From contig NZ_AP019782.1 in NCBI RefSeq assembly GCF_019669985.1, forward strand, positions 426,501 through 490,500: a DNA stretch of 64,000 nt, given 5' to 3'. The translations under genes and the position numbers were made by a program. Below, piece by piece: positions 8,800 to 17,621 of this stretch. Under the pieces are notes generated by a model that was not told where the DNA came from, did no database searches, and saw only the letters and a program-made list of their open reading frames with translations. Positions within the stretch are counted from its first letter, which is position 1. Every line of letters begins with the position of its first letter. The DNA comes from Methylogaea oryzae. Its GTDB lineage: Bacteria; Pseudomonadota; Gammaproteobacteria; Methylococcales; Methylococcaceae.

Positions 8800-9633
8800 T
8801 TAGCGTCTAGGCAAGTAATCCAAAGGATCCACCGGCTTCCCCGCCTGACGGATTTCAAAATGCAAGGTGGGCGGCTTGTCGCCTACCGACCCCGCTTCGG
8901 CGATGGGTTGCCCCGCCGCCACTTCGTCTCCCTCCTGCACCAGCAGGCGGCTATTGTTGCCGTAAGCACTCAGATACGTGTCGTTGTGTTTGACGATAAC
9001 GAGGTTGCCGTAACCGATCAACCCTTGACCACTGTAAACAACCTTGCCGTTGGCCGCTACTGCCACGGTTTCGCCGTCGTGGGCTGTTATATCGATTCCC
9101 TTATTGCCGTCGTCTTGAAACCCCCGCGCCAAGGGGCCAAAAAGCGGCCAGCGCCAGGTAATCGGCGCTTGGTTATCATAAATACTTGGAATGGTGTCTT
9201 CTGCAGCCGCGGGCGGTTTTGCGGGCGTTACCGCAGGAGTGGGCGAGGCGGCGAGCGCGGTTGCCGTTGCTTGGGAGGGGGGGGCGGCGTGGTCGGTAGC
9301 GGCGGGGCGGGCGGGCGGTAGCGCCGGCGATGTCTCCGTTTGGTGGAGCGATAGGCGCTGGCCGGCCACGATGCGGTAGGGCGGCGCGATATTGTTGATG
9401 CGCGCCAGCGTCTTGAAGTTGATGTCCAGTCGGACGGCGATGGAATACAGCGTATCCCCCCGTTGCACCACGTAGGAGTCGCCGCTGGGCGCGGCTGGTT
9501 GGCGGGCGGCGGGCGGCGGATGCCGTTTGGGCGGGGGGCTGGTGGCGCAGGCGCTCAACAGTGCGGCGCAGCAGCCGGCCAGCAACGCCCGTTGCAAGCC
9601 GGCCCGGCTATCGGAATGGTTCCGCGCAAACAT
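8800..9633 (-). CDS. nlpD: murein hydrolase activator NlpD (LysM-M23 lipoprotein)
   Basis: Lipoprotein that activates the amidase AmiC during cell separation in E. coli. The 277-aa product (ATG 9633; a TTG four codons upstream is possible) has a signal with a Cys-containing lipobox (LLSAC), a Pro-rich linker, a LysM peptidoglycan-binding repeat (YVVQRGDTLYSIAVRLDIN, about residues 50-95), a low-complexity Ala/Pro linker, and a C-terminal M23 domain. The M23 domain lacks the full HxH zinc set (the end is LHFEIRQAGKPVDPLDYL), as expected for a non-catalytic activator. The gene order nlpD-rpoS supports the name. Confidence 0.93.
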   Translation of the reverse strand: MFARNHSDSRAGLQRALLAGCCAALLSACATSPPPKRHPPPAARQPAAPSGDSYVVQRGDTLYSIAVRLDINFKTLARINNIAPPYRIVAGQRLSLHQTETSPALPPARPAATDHAAPPSQATATALAASPTPAVTPAKPPAAAEDTIPSIYDNQAPITWRWPLFGPLARGFQDDGNKGIDITAHDGETVAVAANGKVVYSGQGLIGYGNLVIVKHNDTYLSAYGNNSRLLVQEGDEVAAGQPIAEAGSVGDKPPTLHFEIRQAGKPVDPLDYLPRR

Positions 9634-9727
9634 TCTTGAGCGCAATGCCGCACCCTTGCATGATGGATTGGGTGATGGGTCCCTGTCTGCCGATTCCGTC
9701 TGAAACGCTGCGACGGGCGCCGATAAG

Positions 9728-10786
9728 CTATTCGGACGAATCGTCCAGTTTTTTCTCCAAGGCCTTCAGCCGCGTCCACATTTCGTGCAGGCGCGGCAGC
9801 ATGGCGATATTGCGTTTGTATTCCTTGAGCGGCTGCGCCGGTCCGCCGGCGTACATGCCCGGCTCTTTGATGCTGTTGGGCAGTCCGGCGCGGTGCAGCA
9901 ATACGGTATTGTCCGGCACCTGCACGTGGTCGATAGTGCCGGTCTGGCCGGTGGCGATCACGCGGTTGCCGAAGCGGGTCGAGCCGGACAAGCCGGTTTG
10001 CGCGCAGATGATGCAATCCTCGCCCAATTCCACGTTGTGGCCGAAGTGGCACAAGGCATCGACGATGGTGCCGGATTTGATGCGGGTTTCGCCATAGGTG
10101 CCGCGGTCCACGGTGGTGTTGGCGCCGATCACCACGCGGTCGCCGATCACCACCCGGCCCATGTGGGGAATGCGGTAGTTGCGGCGCCGTTCGTCCTGGG
10201 CGAAGCCGAAGCCCTCCGCGCCGATGACGCAACCGGGCTTGAGTATGCAGTCGCTGCCGATTTCGCAGTTGTAGCAGACCACCACGCCGGGGTGCAGCAC
10301 GGTGTTGGCGCCGATGACGGCGTCGTGCTCCACCACCGCGTTGGCCATGATCACGGTGTTGGCGCCGAGGCGGACGTTGGCGCCGATGACGGCGCCGGGG
10401 CCGACGATGGCGTCGTCCGGCAGGGCCACGCTGTCATGGATTACCGCCGTGGCGTGAACGCGCGGCCATTCGCTGATGCGCAGGTCGCGGTCGTCGTAGG
10501 CTTGGCGCAGCAGAGCCATGGCCAGCTTGACGTTGGGGGACACCAGCACCGCCAGTTCCGTTTGTTCGGCCAGCTGTTCCGCCAAGGCCCGGTCAGCGAC
10601 CACCGCGGCCGGCCGTTGTGCGCGCAGAGTGTCTAAAAACTTGGCGCGGTCGGCGAATACCAAGTCGCCCGGTCCGCAGTCCTCGATGGGGGCTATCCGC
10701 TGCACTGTTGAGTCCGGACCTCGATGTTCGGTCAACAAGCCCTGGTCCTTAAACCGCTGGAAAATTTCCGAAGTACGTAAATTCAT
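9728..10786 (-). CDS. lpxD: UDP-3-O-acylglucosamine N-acyltransferase LpxD (solitary copy)
   Basis: Third acylation step of lipid A synthesis in the cytoplasm, using 3-hydroxyacyl-ACP. The 352-aa product has the N-terminal uridine-binding domain (1-105), a long left-handed beta-helix of hexapeptide repeats (about 110-300) and a C-terminal helix. The catalytic-His motif reads CHFGHNVELG. AAGGA precedes the ATG. Unlike the usual bamA-skp-lpxD-fabZ-lpxA setting, this copy stands alone and is somewhat divergent (EPGMYAGGPAQPLKEY near the end). It may be a second LpxD or a related sugar N-acyltransferase. Confidence 0.83.
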   Translation of the reverse strand: MNLRTSEIFQRFKDQGLLTEHRGPDSTVQRIAPIEDCGPGDLVFADRAKFLDTLRAQRPAAVVADRALAEQLAEQTELAVLVSPNVKLAMALLRQAYDDRDLRISEWPRVHATAVIHDSVALPDDAIVGPGAVIGANVRLGANTVIMANAVVEHDAVIGANTVLHPGVVVCYNCEIGSDCILKPGCVIGAEGFGFAQDERRRNYRIPHMGRVVIGDRVVIGANTTVDRGTYGETRIKSGTIVDALCHFGHNVELGEDCIICAQTGLSGSTRFGNRVIATGQTGTIDHVQVPDNTVLLHRAGLPNSIKEPGMYAGGPAQPLKEYKRNIAMLPRLHEMWTRLKALEKKLDDSSE

Positions 10787-10862
10787 GGATTCCTTAATGG
10801 ATTACCCGAGGCTTATGCAGGGTAAAAAACCTATTAGCAAAAAGCAAGTTGTTGCGGCGGGG

Positions 10863-11588
10863 CTACTTTCTGAGCAATACATCCTTGGCCAGATTGATGC
10901 GGGTAGCCAAATAGTCCGAGCCGCCCCGGTCCGGGTGGAATTTCTGCATCAAGCGACGATGGGCGGCGACGATGTCGCGCTCGGATGCCCCCGCTTGCAG
11001 CCCCAGCACCTCGCTGGCCTCGTCGCGGCTCATCGTCTCGTTGCGGGAGGACTGTTTGCCATCGCTCCGGCTCCGGCTATGGACGCGGCGCCAATCGGCG
11101 CCGTGCTGCCGATCCAAATAGGTTTCCAGCAAAGCGGCCGAGGCGGCGTCGGCGGATTGCCATTCGCCGTGCAAGGCCAGTAATTGGTCCAGGCTGAGTT
11201 CGTCAAGCCGCTTGCCGGCAAAACGTCCCGCCAGCACGGTTCCGCTCAGCAGGCCGCTGGCGTAATCCATGCGCAGGCGCAAGTAGGCGGTTTCCATGTC
11301 GCCCAGCCCGCCCCGGGCGCGCAGCTGTAGCCATAGGCGATGCAGCGCGGGCGCCCAGCGCAGTAGTTGCGGGAAATTGCGCGACGCGTAGGCGGCGACT
11401 CCGCCCGCGGCGGCCAGCAGCAGGCCGAGCCGGCCGGTGGCGGCCAGCACCAGCAAGGCCAGCGCACCGGCGTACAGGGCGACACGGTGCCAGCGGCCGT
11501 GCAGGCGCGGCGCCCAGATTTGCCACAGCCGGCGTCCGCCGTAGAAAAGCAGTCCCAAAATGACCGTGAGCAATAACAGCCTGATCAA
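10863..11588 (-). CDS. membrane-anchored J-domain protein
   Basis: The start is taken as TTG 11588 because GAGGAG lies 6 nt upstream; this gives 241 aa beginning with a membrane helix (IRLLLLTVILGLLFYG). A second hydrophobic region (about residues 35-70) follows, then a helical domain, then a C-terminal J domain (about 180-241) with the HPD tripeptide (MQKFHPDRGGSD). J domains stimulate the ATPase of DnaK-type chaperones, so this should recruit DnaK to the inner membrane. It resembles mitochondrial Tim14-type co-chaperones in size and layout. An upstream in-frame start at 11654 lacks a ribosome site. Confidence 0.8.
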   Translation of the reverse strand: MIRLLLLTVILGLLFYGGRRLWQIWAPRLHGRWHRVALYAGALALLVLAATGRLGLLLAAAGGVAAYASRNFPQLLRWAPALHRLWLQLRARGGLGDMETAYLRLRMDYASGLLSGTVLAGRFAGKRLDELSLDQLLALHGEWQSADAASAALLETYLDRQHGADWRRVHSRSRSDGKQSSRNETMSRDEASEVLGLQAGASERDIVAAHRRLMQKFHPDRGGSDYLATRINLAKDVLLRK

Positions 11589-11884
11589 TTCGGCTCCTCG
11601 TGGGTTAAGCCAGACATTATACGAGCCGGCCTTGGAAATCCTCGCGGGAGGCACCGCCCTGGGCGGCGCTTCAGGGGGCCGTCGCCCCGCCGGATGCCGC
11701 GATCCAACGGCAAACGTGCGCGGCCAAGTCTTCGCGTTATAATGCCCGCAAGGCTCCCTGAACGCCTTTTGCAGAGCACATCAACTATAACAAATACGCT
11801 TTTGATAATGTCTTTCCGGCATGGTAAGTTGCCCCTCGCGGTCTCGACCAGCCGAAAACAGACGTAGAGAGGAGGTAACCGAGA

Positions 11885-12334
11885 ATGTCCGAAGAAAACA
11901 ATGCATCCAAGAGTCCTTTAGACGCTGCCAAGGGCATCACCGATACCTTGACCAAGCTGCAACAGGAGAAGCCCGCGGTACTGTACGGCGGCATCGCCGG
12001 GGTGGTCATCGTGCTGTGGTTCATCATGAGCGGCAGCGGCGGCGGCAACGTTGAGGTGAAGGTGAACGTTTCGCCCGGCCAATCCGTTACCCTGCTCAAT
12101 CCGAACGGCGGCAAATCCTTGATCGATGAGCAGCCGGGCAACTTCAGCGTTAACGCCGAGGATGAAAAAAGTTTCGTTTGCTACGCGGAAGGCGGCACGG
12201 CGGCCACGGTGAAGGACGAAACCATGATTCCCACCATGGGCGGCCAATCCCTGCCGTTCGTCAAAGTTGAAATCACCGGCGGCAGCTGCGCCGGCAAGAG
12301 CGGTTGGACCGCCAAGACCAACATCAAGCCCTAA
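11885..12334 (+). CDS. single-pass membrane protein of unknown function
   Basis: 149 aa, starting 7 nt after a near-perfect Shine-Dalgarno AGGAGGT, so probably well translated. The N-terminal 30 residues are polar and cytosolic, one membrane helix spans about 32-49 (VLYGGIAGVVIVLWFIM), and a Gly-rich linker leads to a beta-rich C-terminal domain of about 95 residues. This domain has two Cys (FVCYAEGG and GGSCAGKS) that could form a disulfide. A TATAAT box at 11738-11743 may serve the gene. A strong terminator follows, so it is monocistronic. I do not recognise a family. Confidence 0.75.
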   Translation: MSEENNASKSPLDAAKGITDTLTKLQQEKPAVLYGGIAGVVIVLWFIMSGSGGGNVEVKVNVSPGQSVTLLNPNGGKSLIDEQPGNFSVNAEDEKSFVCYAEGGTAATVKDETMIPTMGGQSLPFVKVEITGGSCAGKSGWTAKTNIKP

Positions 12335-12350
12335 TCGGCGGGATGTCGCA

Positions 12351-12386
12351 ACGGCCGCCGGCTGGCAACAGCCGGCGGCCGTTTTC
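12351..12386 (+). terminator. rho-independent terminator
   Basis: A 14-bp perfect stem (ACGGCCGCCGGCTG and its complement) with GCAA loop is followed by TTTTCGTTT. It ends the 149-aa gene and, being symmetrical, may also stop the converging ybbP transcript. Confidence 0.85.
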
Positions 12387-12395
12387 GTTTGGGGC

Positions 12396-14870
12396 TCATC
12401 CCTCCCGCAGCACCGTCAGCGGGCCGACCGTCACCGCGCGCCGCGTCAAAAGCAGTCCGCAAGCCGCCACCAGCAAGGCGCCGACGGCCGGCAGATCGAG
12501 CCACAGCGGGCCGTGGAAGGCCGCATCCATGTGCAGCACGCGGCGGTACAGCACCCAGATCAGCCCTTCGGCCACCATGGCGGCCACCGAACCCGCCAGG
12601 GCGCCGAGCAGCGCGAATTCCAGCAGCCGGCTGCGCCGCAGCAAGCGCCGTTCGGCTCCCAGCGCGCGCAGCAGGGCGTCTTCCTTGAGGCGTTCGTCCG
12701 CTTGGTTGAGCACCGCCGCCCACAAGACCGCCAACCCCGCCGCCAGGGCGAAAACCAGCACGCCGTTCACGGCCAGGGTCGCCTGCCGCAGCACCGTTTG
12801 CAGCTGGCGCAGCAACTGGTCCACGTCCAGCAGCGTCACGCCGGGAAATTGCCGCGGCAGATCGGCCAGTTCGGCGCGCCGTTCGGCGGGCAGGTGGAAG
12901 CTGGTCAGGTAGCTGTACGGAAAATCCCGCAGGGCTCCGGGCGGAAAAATCACGTAGAAATTCGGCGTCATGCTGTCCCAGCGCAGGCTGCGCAAGCTGG
13001 AGACGGTGGCTTGCACTTTGCGGCCGGCGACGGTGAAAGCGAGGCGGTCCCCCACGCCCACATGGAGGCTTTCCGCCAGCTTTTGCTCCAGCGACAGGCT
13101 TGGTTCGCTTTCCCCGTCCCACCAGGCGCCGGCGGTGATGCGGTTGCCGGCGGGCAGGTCCGCCGTCCAGGTCAGGCCCAGTTCCCGGGTGAGCGCCCGT
13201 TCGCCCTGGGAGCCCTTTTCGGCGAAGGTTTGCGCCGGCTGGCCGTTGATTTCCGTGAGCCGGCCGCGCACCACCGGATAATAGCGGCTGGCCGCCACGC
13301 CGGCCGCGGTCAGCTGGCGCTGGAAACGCTCCAGATCCTGCTCGAACAGGTTGATGACGAAATAATTGGGCGCATGGGCATCCAGTTGTCCGCGCCAGTC
13401 GTCCAGTAGATCGTTGCGCACCACCAGGCTGACGGCCATGGCCGCCAGGGTGATGGCGAAAGCGACGGCTTGCGCCAGGCTGCGGCCTGGGTGGCGGTTG
13501 AGGCTGCGCACGGCGAAGCGCCAGGCCAGGTTGCGCGGTTGCCAGCGTCGGCTCGCTGCCAATAGGGCCCAGGCCAGGCCGGCCACCGCCAATACCAGCA
13601 GACCGACGCCCGCCAGCAACAGGGCCGCGGTTTTGCCGTCGCCGGCGTAACGCCAGGCCAGCAGGGCCGCCACGGCCAGCATCCCCAGCCCCGCCAGCCA
13701 AGCGGAAGCCGAGGGCGGTTCCAGGTCGCGCCGCAGTACCCGCAGCGGCGCCAGCCGTTCCAGCCGCCACAGGGCCGGCCAGGCGAATCCCGCCAAAATC
13801 AGCAAGCCGTTGCCTGCGCCCCAGGCCGCCGGCCGCCAAACGGGCGCCGGAGGCGCTATCGGCAGCAAAGACCGCAAGCTATGCAGCAAGGCTTCTTGGG
13901 CCAGCCAGCCGACCAGGACGCCAAGGCCGGCGGCCGACAGTCCAACCGCCAGCAGCTGGCTGCCGATGATCAGTCGCAGCTCGCGTCGTCCGGCTCCCAG
14001 GCAGCGCAGCATGGCGACGGCGTCGTAATGGCGTTGGGCATAACGGCGGGCGGCCGAGGCCACCGCCACGCCGCTGAGCAGGGCCACCAGCACCGAGGCC
14101 AAGCCCAGGTAGCGCTCGGCGCGCGCCAGCGTATCGCCCAATTCGGGCCGTTCCTGGTCCACGTCGAGCAGGCGCTGGCCGGCCGCCAATCGCGGCTGCA
14201 GCCAGTCCTTGAAAGCCTCCCGGCCGGGGCCGGCGAACAGGCCGCGGTAATGGGCGCGGCTGCCGCCGGCGAGCAGGCCTGACGCGGGCAGGTCGGCGGC
14301 GTTCATCAGCAAACGGGGCGACAGGCTGTAAAAATCCGGGCGGCGATCCGGCTCGTGGGTCAGCAGCCGGCTGGCCTTCAGGCGCAGCCGGCCCAGCTCG
14401 ATGTCGTCTTGCAGGGGAATGCCCAGTTCGGCCAGCAGGCGCGCGTCGACCCAGGCTTCGCCCTGGGGCGGGATGCCTTCCGCCGCTTGATCCGGCGCGT
14501 CGCTGGTCGCCGCGGTGCGCAGGGCGCCGCGCAAGGGGTAGCCCGCTTCCACCGCTTTGACGCTGGTGAGCAGGAAGCGCTCTCCGGCCACCGCCATGCT
14601 GGGGAACTCCACCACCAGCGTGCGGCTCAAGCCCGCCGCATCGGCTTGCTGCAGCCATTCGCCGGGCAGGGGTTGATGGCTTTCCAGCAGCAGGTCCGCC
14701 CCCAGCAGTTCCGCCGCCTGCTCCTCCATGCCCCGCTGCAAGCGGTCCGTCAGCAGGCCCACCGCGGTGTTGGCCGCCACCGCCAGCAGCAGGGCGAAGG
14801 CCAGCACCGCCACTTCGCCGGCGCGCCAGTCGCGGCGCAGCAGCCGCAAGCCCAATGCCAGGTAGCGCAT
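12396..14870 (-). CDS. ybbP: ABC transporter permease YbbP (FtsX/MacB type)
   Basis: Large 824-aa inner-membrane permease of the YbbAP exporter-like complex. The start at ATG 14870 overlaps the ybbA stop (TGATG), giving coupled translation. N-terminal RRDWRAGEVAVLAFALLLAV is the first helix. A periplasmic domain follows, then a first FtsX domain (about residues 255-380), a second block of helices (about 415-500) and a C-terminal FtsX domain (about 690-824). E. coli YbbP has 804 aa. The substrate is not established; the family is linked to outer-envelope lipids through the adjacent tesA. Confidence 0.92.
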   Translation of the reverse strand: MRYLALGLRLLRRDWRAGEVAVLAFALLLAVAANTAVGLLTDRLQRGMEEQAAELLGADLLLESHQPLPGEWLQQADAAGLSRTLVVEFPSMAVAGERFLLTSVKAVEAGYPLRGALRTAATSDAPDQAAEGIPPQGEAWVDARLLAELGIPLQDDIELGRLRLKASRLLTHEPDRRPDFYSLSPRLLMNAADLPASGLLAGGSRAHYRGLFAGPGREAFKDWLQPRLAAGQRLLDVDQERPELGDTLARAERYLGLASVLVALLSGVAVASAARRYAQRHYDAVAMLRCLGAGRRELRLIIGSQLLAVGLSAAGLGVLVGWLAQEALLHSLRSLLPIAPPAPVWRPAAWGAGNGLLILAGFAWPALWRLERLAPLRVLRRDLEPPSASAWLAGLGMLAVAALLAWRYAGDGKTAALLLAGVGLLVLAVAGLAWALLAASRRWQPRNLAWRFAVRSLNRHPGRSLAQAVAFAITLAAMAVSLVVRNDLLDDWRGQLDAHAPNYFVINLFEQDLERFQRQLTAAGVAASRYYPVVRGRLTEINGQPAQTFAEKGSQGERALTRELGLTWTADLPAGNRITAGAWWDGESEPSLSLEQKLAESLHVGVGDRLAFTVAGRKVQATVSSLRSLRWDSMTPNFYVIFPPGALRDFPYSYLTSFHLPAERRAELADLPRQFPGVTLLDVDQLLRQLQTVLRQATLAVNGVLVFALAAGLAVLWAAVLNQADERLKEDALLRALGAERRLLRRSRLLEFALLGALAGSVAAMVAEGLIWVLYRRVLHMDAAFHGPLWLDLPAVGALLVAACGLLLTRRAVTVGPLTVLREG

Positions 14871-15547
14871 CAGTCGGCCGCCAGGCGGCCGGCTTCCAGC
14901 CGGATGGTACGGCTGCAACGGCCGGCCAGTTCGGCGTCGTGGGTTACCAGGACCAGCGTGGTTCGCCGCTCCCGGTTCAGGCCGAACAACAGGTCCATCA
15001 CCTGGCGGCCGGTGGCCGCATCCAGGTTGCCGGTGGGCTCGTCGGCGAACAACAGCGCCGGCTCGGCGATGAAAGCCCGCGCCAGCGCCACCCGTTGCTG
15101 CTCGCCGCCGGACAGTTGGCGCGGGTAGTGGCTCAAGCGCTGGCCCAGGCCCACCTTGCGCAACAGGGCGGCGGCCTTACTCGCGGCCTGGCCGTCGCCG
15201 GACAGTTCCAGGGGCAGCATGACGTTTTCCAGGGCGGTCAGGCCCGCCAGCAGCTGGAACGATTGGAAGACGAAGCCGACCCGGCGGTTGCGCAAACGGG
15301 CGCGGCCGTCTTCATTCAGGCCGCTCAACGCTTGTCCGTCCAGACGGATTTCGCCCGCGCTGGGCGAGTCCAGGCCGGCCAGCAAGCCCAGCAGGGTGGA
15401 TTTGCCCGAGCCCGAGGCGCCCACGACGGCCACCGTTTCGCCCGGTTGTATGGTGAAGCCGATGTCGCTGAGGATGGTCAGCTCGCCCTCGGCGATGGGG
15501 ACGCGCTTGCATAGATTTTCCACGGCTATAATGGCATCCGGCTTCAT
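14870..15547 (-). CDS. ybbA: ABC transporter ATP-binding protein YbbA
   Basis: ATPase partner of YbbP. The 225-aa protein (LolD/MacB-like subfamily) has Walker A GASGSGKST (about residues 44-52), Q-loop FVFQSFQLL, signature LSGGEQQRVALARA, Walker B ALLFADEPTGNLD and the switch histidine in VLVTHD. It starts 24 bp from the divergent tesA, the same arrangement as E. coli tesA-ybbA-ybbP. Confidence 0.94.
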   Translation of the reverse strand: MKPDAIIAVENLCKRVPIAEGELTILSDIGFTIQPGETVAVVGASGSGKSTLLGLLAGLDSPSAGEIRLDGQALSGLNEDGRARLRNRRVGFVFQSFQLLAGLTALENVMLPLELSGDGQAASKAAALLRKVGLGQRLSHYPRQLSGGEQQRVALARAFIAEPALLFADEPTGNLDAATGRQVMDLLFGLNRERRTTLVLVTHDAELAGRCSRTIRLEAGRLAAD

Positions 15548-15571
15548 TTTCGCTCTCTGCGCGTGTCGGGT

Positions 15572-16222
15572 ATGGGGAAATTCATCGTGTTGTTGCTGGC
15601 GGCCTTGGCCGCGGTCGCGCCGGCCAGGGCGGAAACCGTGCTGCTTCTGGGCGATAGTATCAGTGCCGGCTACGGCCTGCCGACGGGACGCGGCTGGGCC
15701 GATTTGCTACGGGACAAGTTAAAGCAAGCCGGCGGGGATTATACGCTGGCCAACGCCAGCATCAGCGGCGAAACCAGTGCAGGCGGCTTGGCGCGCATCG
15801 ACCAGGAACTGTCCATGCACCGTCCGGCCATTGTCATTCTGGAGCTGGGCGCCAACGACGGCTTGCGCGGTTTGCCGCCCGCGCAACTGGCGGCAAACCT
15901 GGAGGCCATCGCCCAGCGCAGCCAAGCCGCCGGCGCAAGAGTGCTGTTGTTGGGCATGCGCTTGCCGCCCAATTACGGTCCGCGGTATCTGGCCGCTTAT
16001 GCCGACGCCTATGCCGCCTTGGCGAAGAAGCTGGGCCTGCCGTTCGTCCCGTTCCTGCTGGAAGGCTTCGCCGAGGATCCGGCTTGGTTCCAAGCCGACG
16101 GCATCCACCCCAACGAAGCCGCCCAGCCGCTGTTGGCCGAGCGGGTGTGGCAGGCGCTGCAACCCCTGTTGCCGCCGCCCGCCGCGCCCGCTCAAGCCGG
16201 CCGTTTCAAGGCGCGCCGATAA
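15572..16222 (+). CDS. tesA: periplasmic SGNH esterase TesA (thioesterase I / lysophospholipase)
   Basis: Hydrolyses acyl thioesters, lysophospholipids and esters in the periplasm. From ATG 15572 the protein has 216 aa with a clear signal peptide (to about residue 19, ending PARA). SGNH blocks are present: GDSISAGYG with the nucleophilic Ser, the Gly in SISGET, ELGANDGLRG, and the C-terminal D-x-x-H pair in DGIHPNE. A GTG three codons upstream is possible. The 3' end overlaps the converging carboxypeptidase gene by 17 bp. Confidence 0.93.
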   Translation: MGKFIVLLLAALAAVAPARAETVLLLGDSISAGYGLPTGRGWADLLRDKLKQAGGDYTLANASISGETSAGGLARIDQELSMHRPAIVILELGANDGLRGLPPAQLAANLEAIAQRSQAAGARVLLLGMRLPPNYGPRYLAAYADAYAALAKKLGLPFVPFLLEGFAEDPAWFQADGIHPNEAAQPLLAERVWQALQPLLPPPAAPAQAGRFKARR

Positions 16223-17498
16223 CCGCTGTTTTGCGTGCGCCTCCGGCGACGGAGATGCCGCGGATGTTGGCCGTGGGGTTGACGGTCACGCAATGGGCGC
16301 GGGACGGCCAGGCTTGGCGGGAACAGATGGCGCTCGCTTGATCCTTGGTGATTCCCGTGATGACCAGATTGTGGCCCGCCGCTCCCTGGCCCAGGTGCGT
16401 CACGACCCTCGCTCGGCCGTTGGCGAGGTCCCCCGGCCAGCGCGCCTTGAATTTCTCCAGCACCACGCCCGGCTCGTCGGCGGCGCGGAATTCGCCGATC
16501 ACCGCGCCCCAGCCGTTGAAGTGCTGGGACGGCGCTTGCGCTTGCTGGGGCTGGGACGGCGCCGCGGATTGCGCCGTCGTCGCGCCGTTGTCCGCCCCGT
16601 CGCTGTTGCAGGCGTCCACGTCCAGCGGTTGCGGCCGCTTCAACAGCGTCATCGCCGTGTTTTTGAACAGCTCGTACAGGTTGGGGCGGGCGGCGGCGGA
16701 TTGCGCGGCGAAACCCTGGTTAAGCAGATAGCTGATGGTGCCGGCCCGCTCGACCCGGCTGGTGCTGCCCAGCAATACGCCGATCAAGCGCCGCCCGGCG
16801 CGCTTGGCGGAGGCGACGATGTTGAAGCCGGCGGCGCAGGTGAAGCCCGTCTTCATGCCGTCCGCGCCCACGTAGGAGCTGAGCAAGCCGTTGTAGCTGG
16901 GCAGTTCGCGCCCTTTGTAGTTGACCGAGCGGCCGGAAAAATAAGGGTAATAGTTGGCGAAGCGGGTCAGCAGGGCGCGGGCCAGGATCGCCATGTCGCG
17001 GGCGGTGGTCACCTGCTCCATGTTGGGCAGTCCGGTGGCGTTGCGGTAAATGGTGTGGGCCATGCCCAGCTGGCGCGCCGTGTCGGTCATGAGGGTGGCG
17101 AAGGCGCTTTCCGTGCCGCCGACGCGCTCCGCCAGCACCACCGCCACGTCGTTGGCGGAGCGGACGATCAGGCTGCGGATGGCGGTATCGACGGACAGCT
17201 TGTCGCCCGCCTTCAAACCGAGGGTGGTGCCTCGCTGCGACGCCGCGTGGGGCGAGGCTTGCAGCATGTCGGTGGGGGCCAGTTTGCCTTTCGCCATGGC
17301 GTCGAAGGTCAGGTACACCGTCATCATCTTGGTGAGGGAGGCGGGGAACCACAATGCGCCGCCGTCTTTCTCGTACAACACGCCGGCGCTTTCCGCGTCC
17401 ACCACCAGGGCGGCTTGATAATTCGGCGCGGCCAGCGCCGATGGGACGGGCAGCAATAATCCCGTCCCCAATAAAATCAAAGCCAAGGCCCTAACCAT
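16206..17498 (-). CDS. D-alanyl-D-alanine carboxypeptidase with C-terminal SPOR-like domain
   Basis: Low-molecular-mass penicillin-binding protein that trims the terminal D-Ala from peptidoglycan stem peptides. Start at ATG 17498 (GGGA upstream) gives 430 aa. A signal peptide (1-23) is followed by the catalytic domain with S54-L-T-K, SAN in VRSANDVAVVLAE, and KTG in GMKTGFTC. The domain usual in PBP5 is replaced by a Gln/Pro-rich linker and a C-terminal segment (about 345-420) with the shape of a SPOR domain, which binds denuded glycan at the septum. It is separate from the rlpA/mltB operon, where dacA often lies. Confidence 0.88.
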   Translation of the reverse strand: MVRALALILLGTGLLLPVPSALAAPNYQAALVVDAESAGVLYEKDGGALWFPASLTKMMTVYLTFDAMAKGKLAPTDMLQASPHAASQRGTTLGLKAGDKLSVDTAIRSLIVRSANDVAVVLAERVGGTESAFATLMTDTARQLGMAHTIYRNATGLPNMEQVTTARDMAILARALLTRFANYYPYFSGRSVNYKGRELPSYNGLLSSYVGADGMKTGFTCAAGFNIVASAKRAGRRLIGVLLGSTSRVERAGTISYLLNQGFAAQSAAARPNLYELFKNTAMTLLKRPQPLDVDACNSDGADNGATTAQSAAPSQPQQAQAPSQHFNGWGAVIGEFRAADEPGVVLEKFKARWPGDLANGRARVVTHLGQGAAGHNLVITGITKDQASAICSRQAWPSRAHCVTVNPTANIRGISVAGGARKTAVIGAP

Positions 17499-17621
17499 TC
17501 GCAAGTTTCCCGAAAAGCCGTCGGCCGAAATATAGCACGGCCGGTTTGCCTGACGCGGCGCCGCCATGGTTGGGGTGGCCTGTCCAAGCCCCACGGGTCC
17601 GGCGAGGGAGTCGCGCCCGGC

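Noticed and set aside
15777-17459. 560-codon plus-strand frame over tesA and the carboxypeptidase
   Set aside because: Shadow of high-GC coding sequence; both real genes have full family motifs in other frames.
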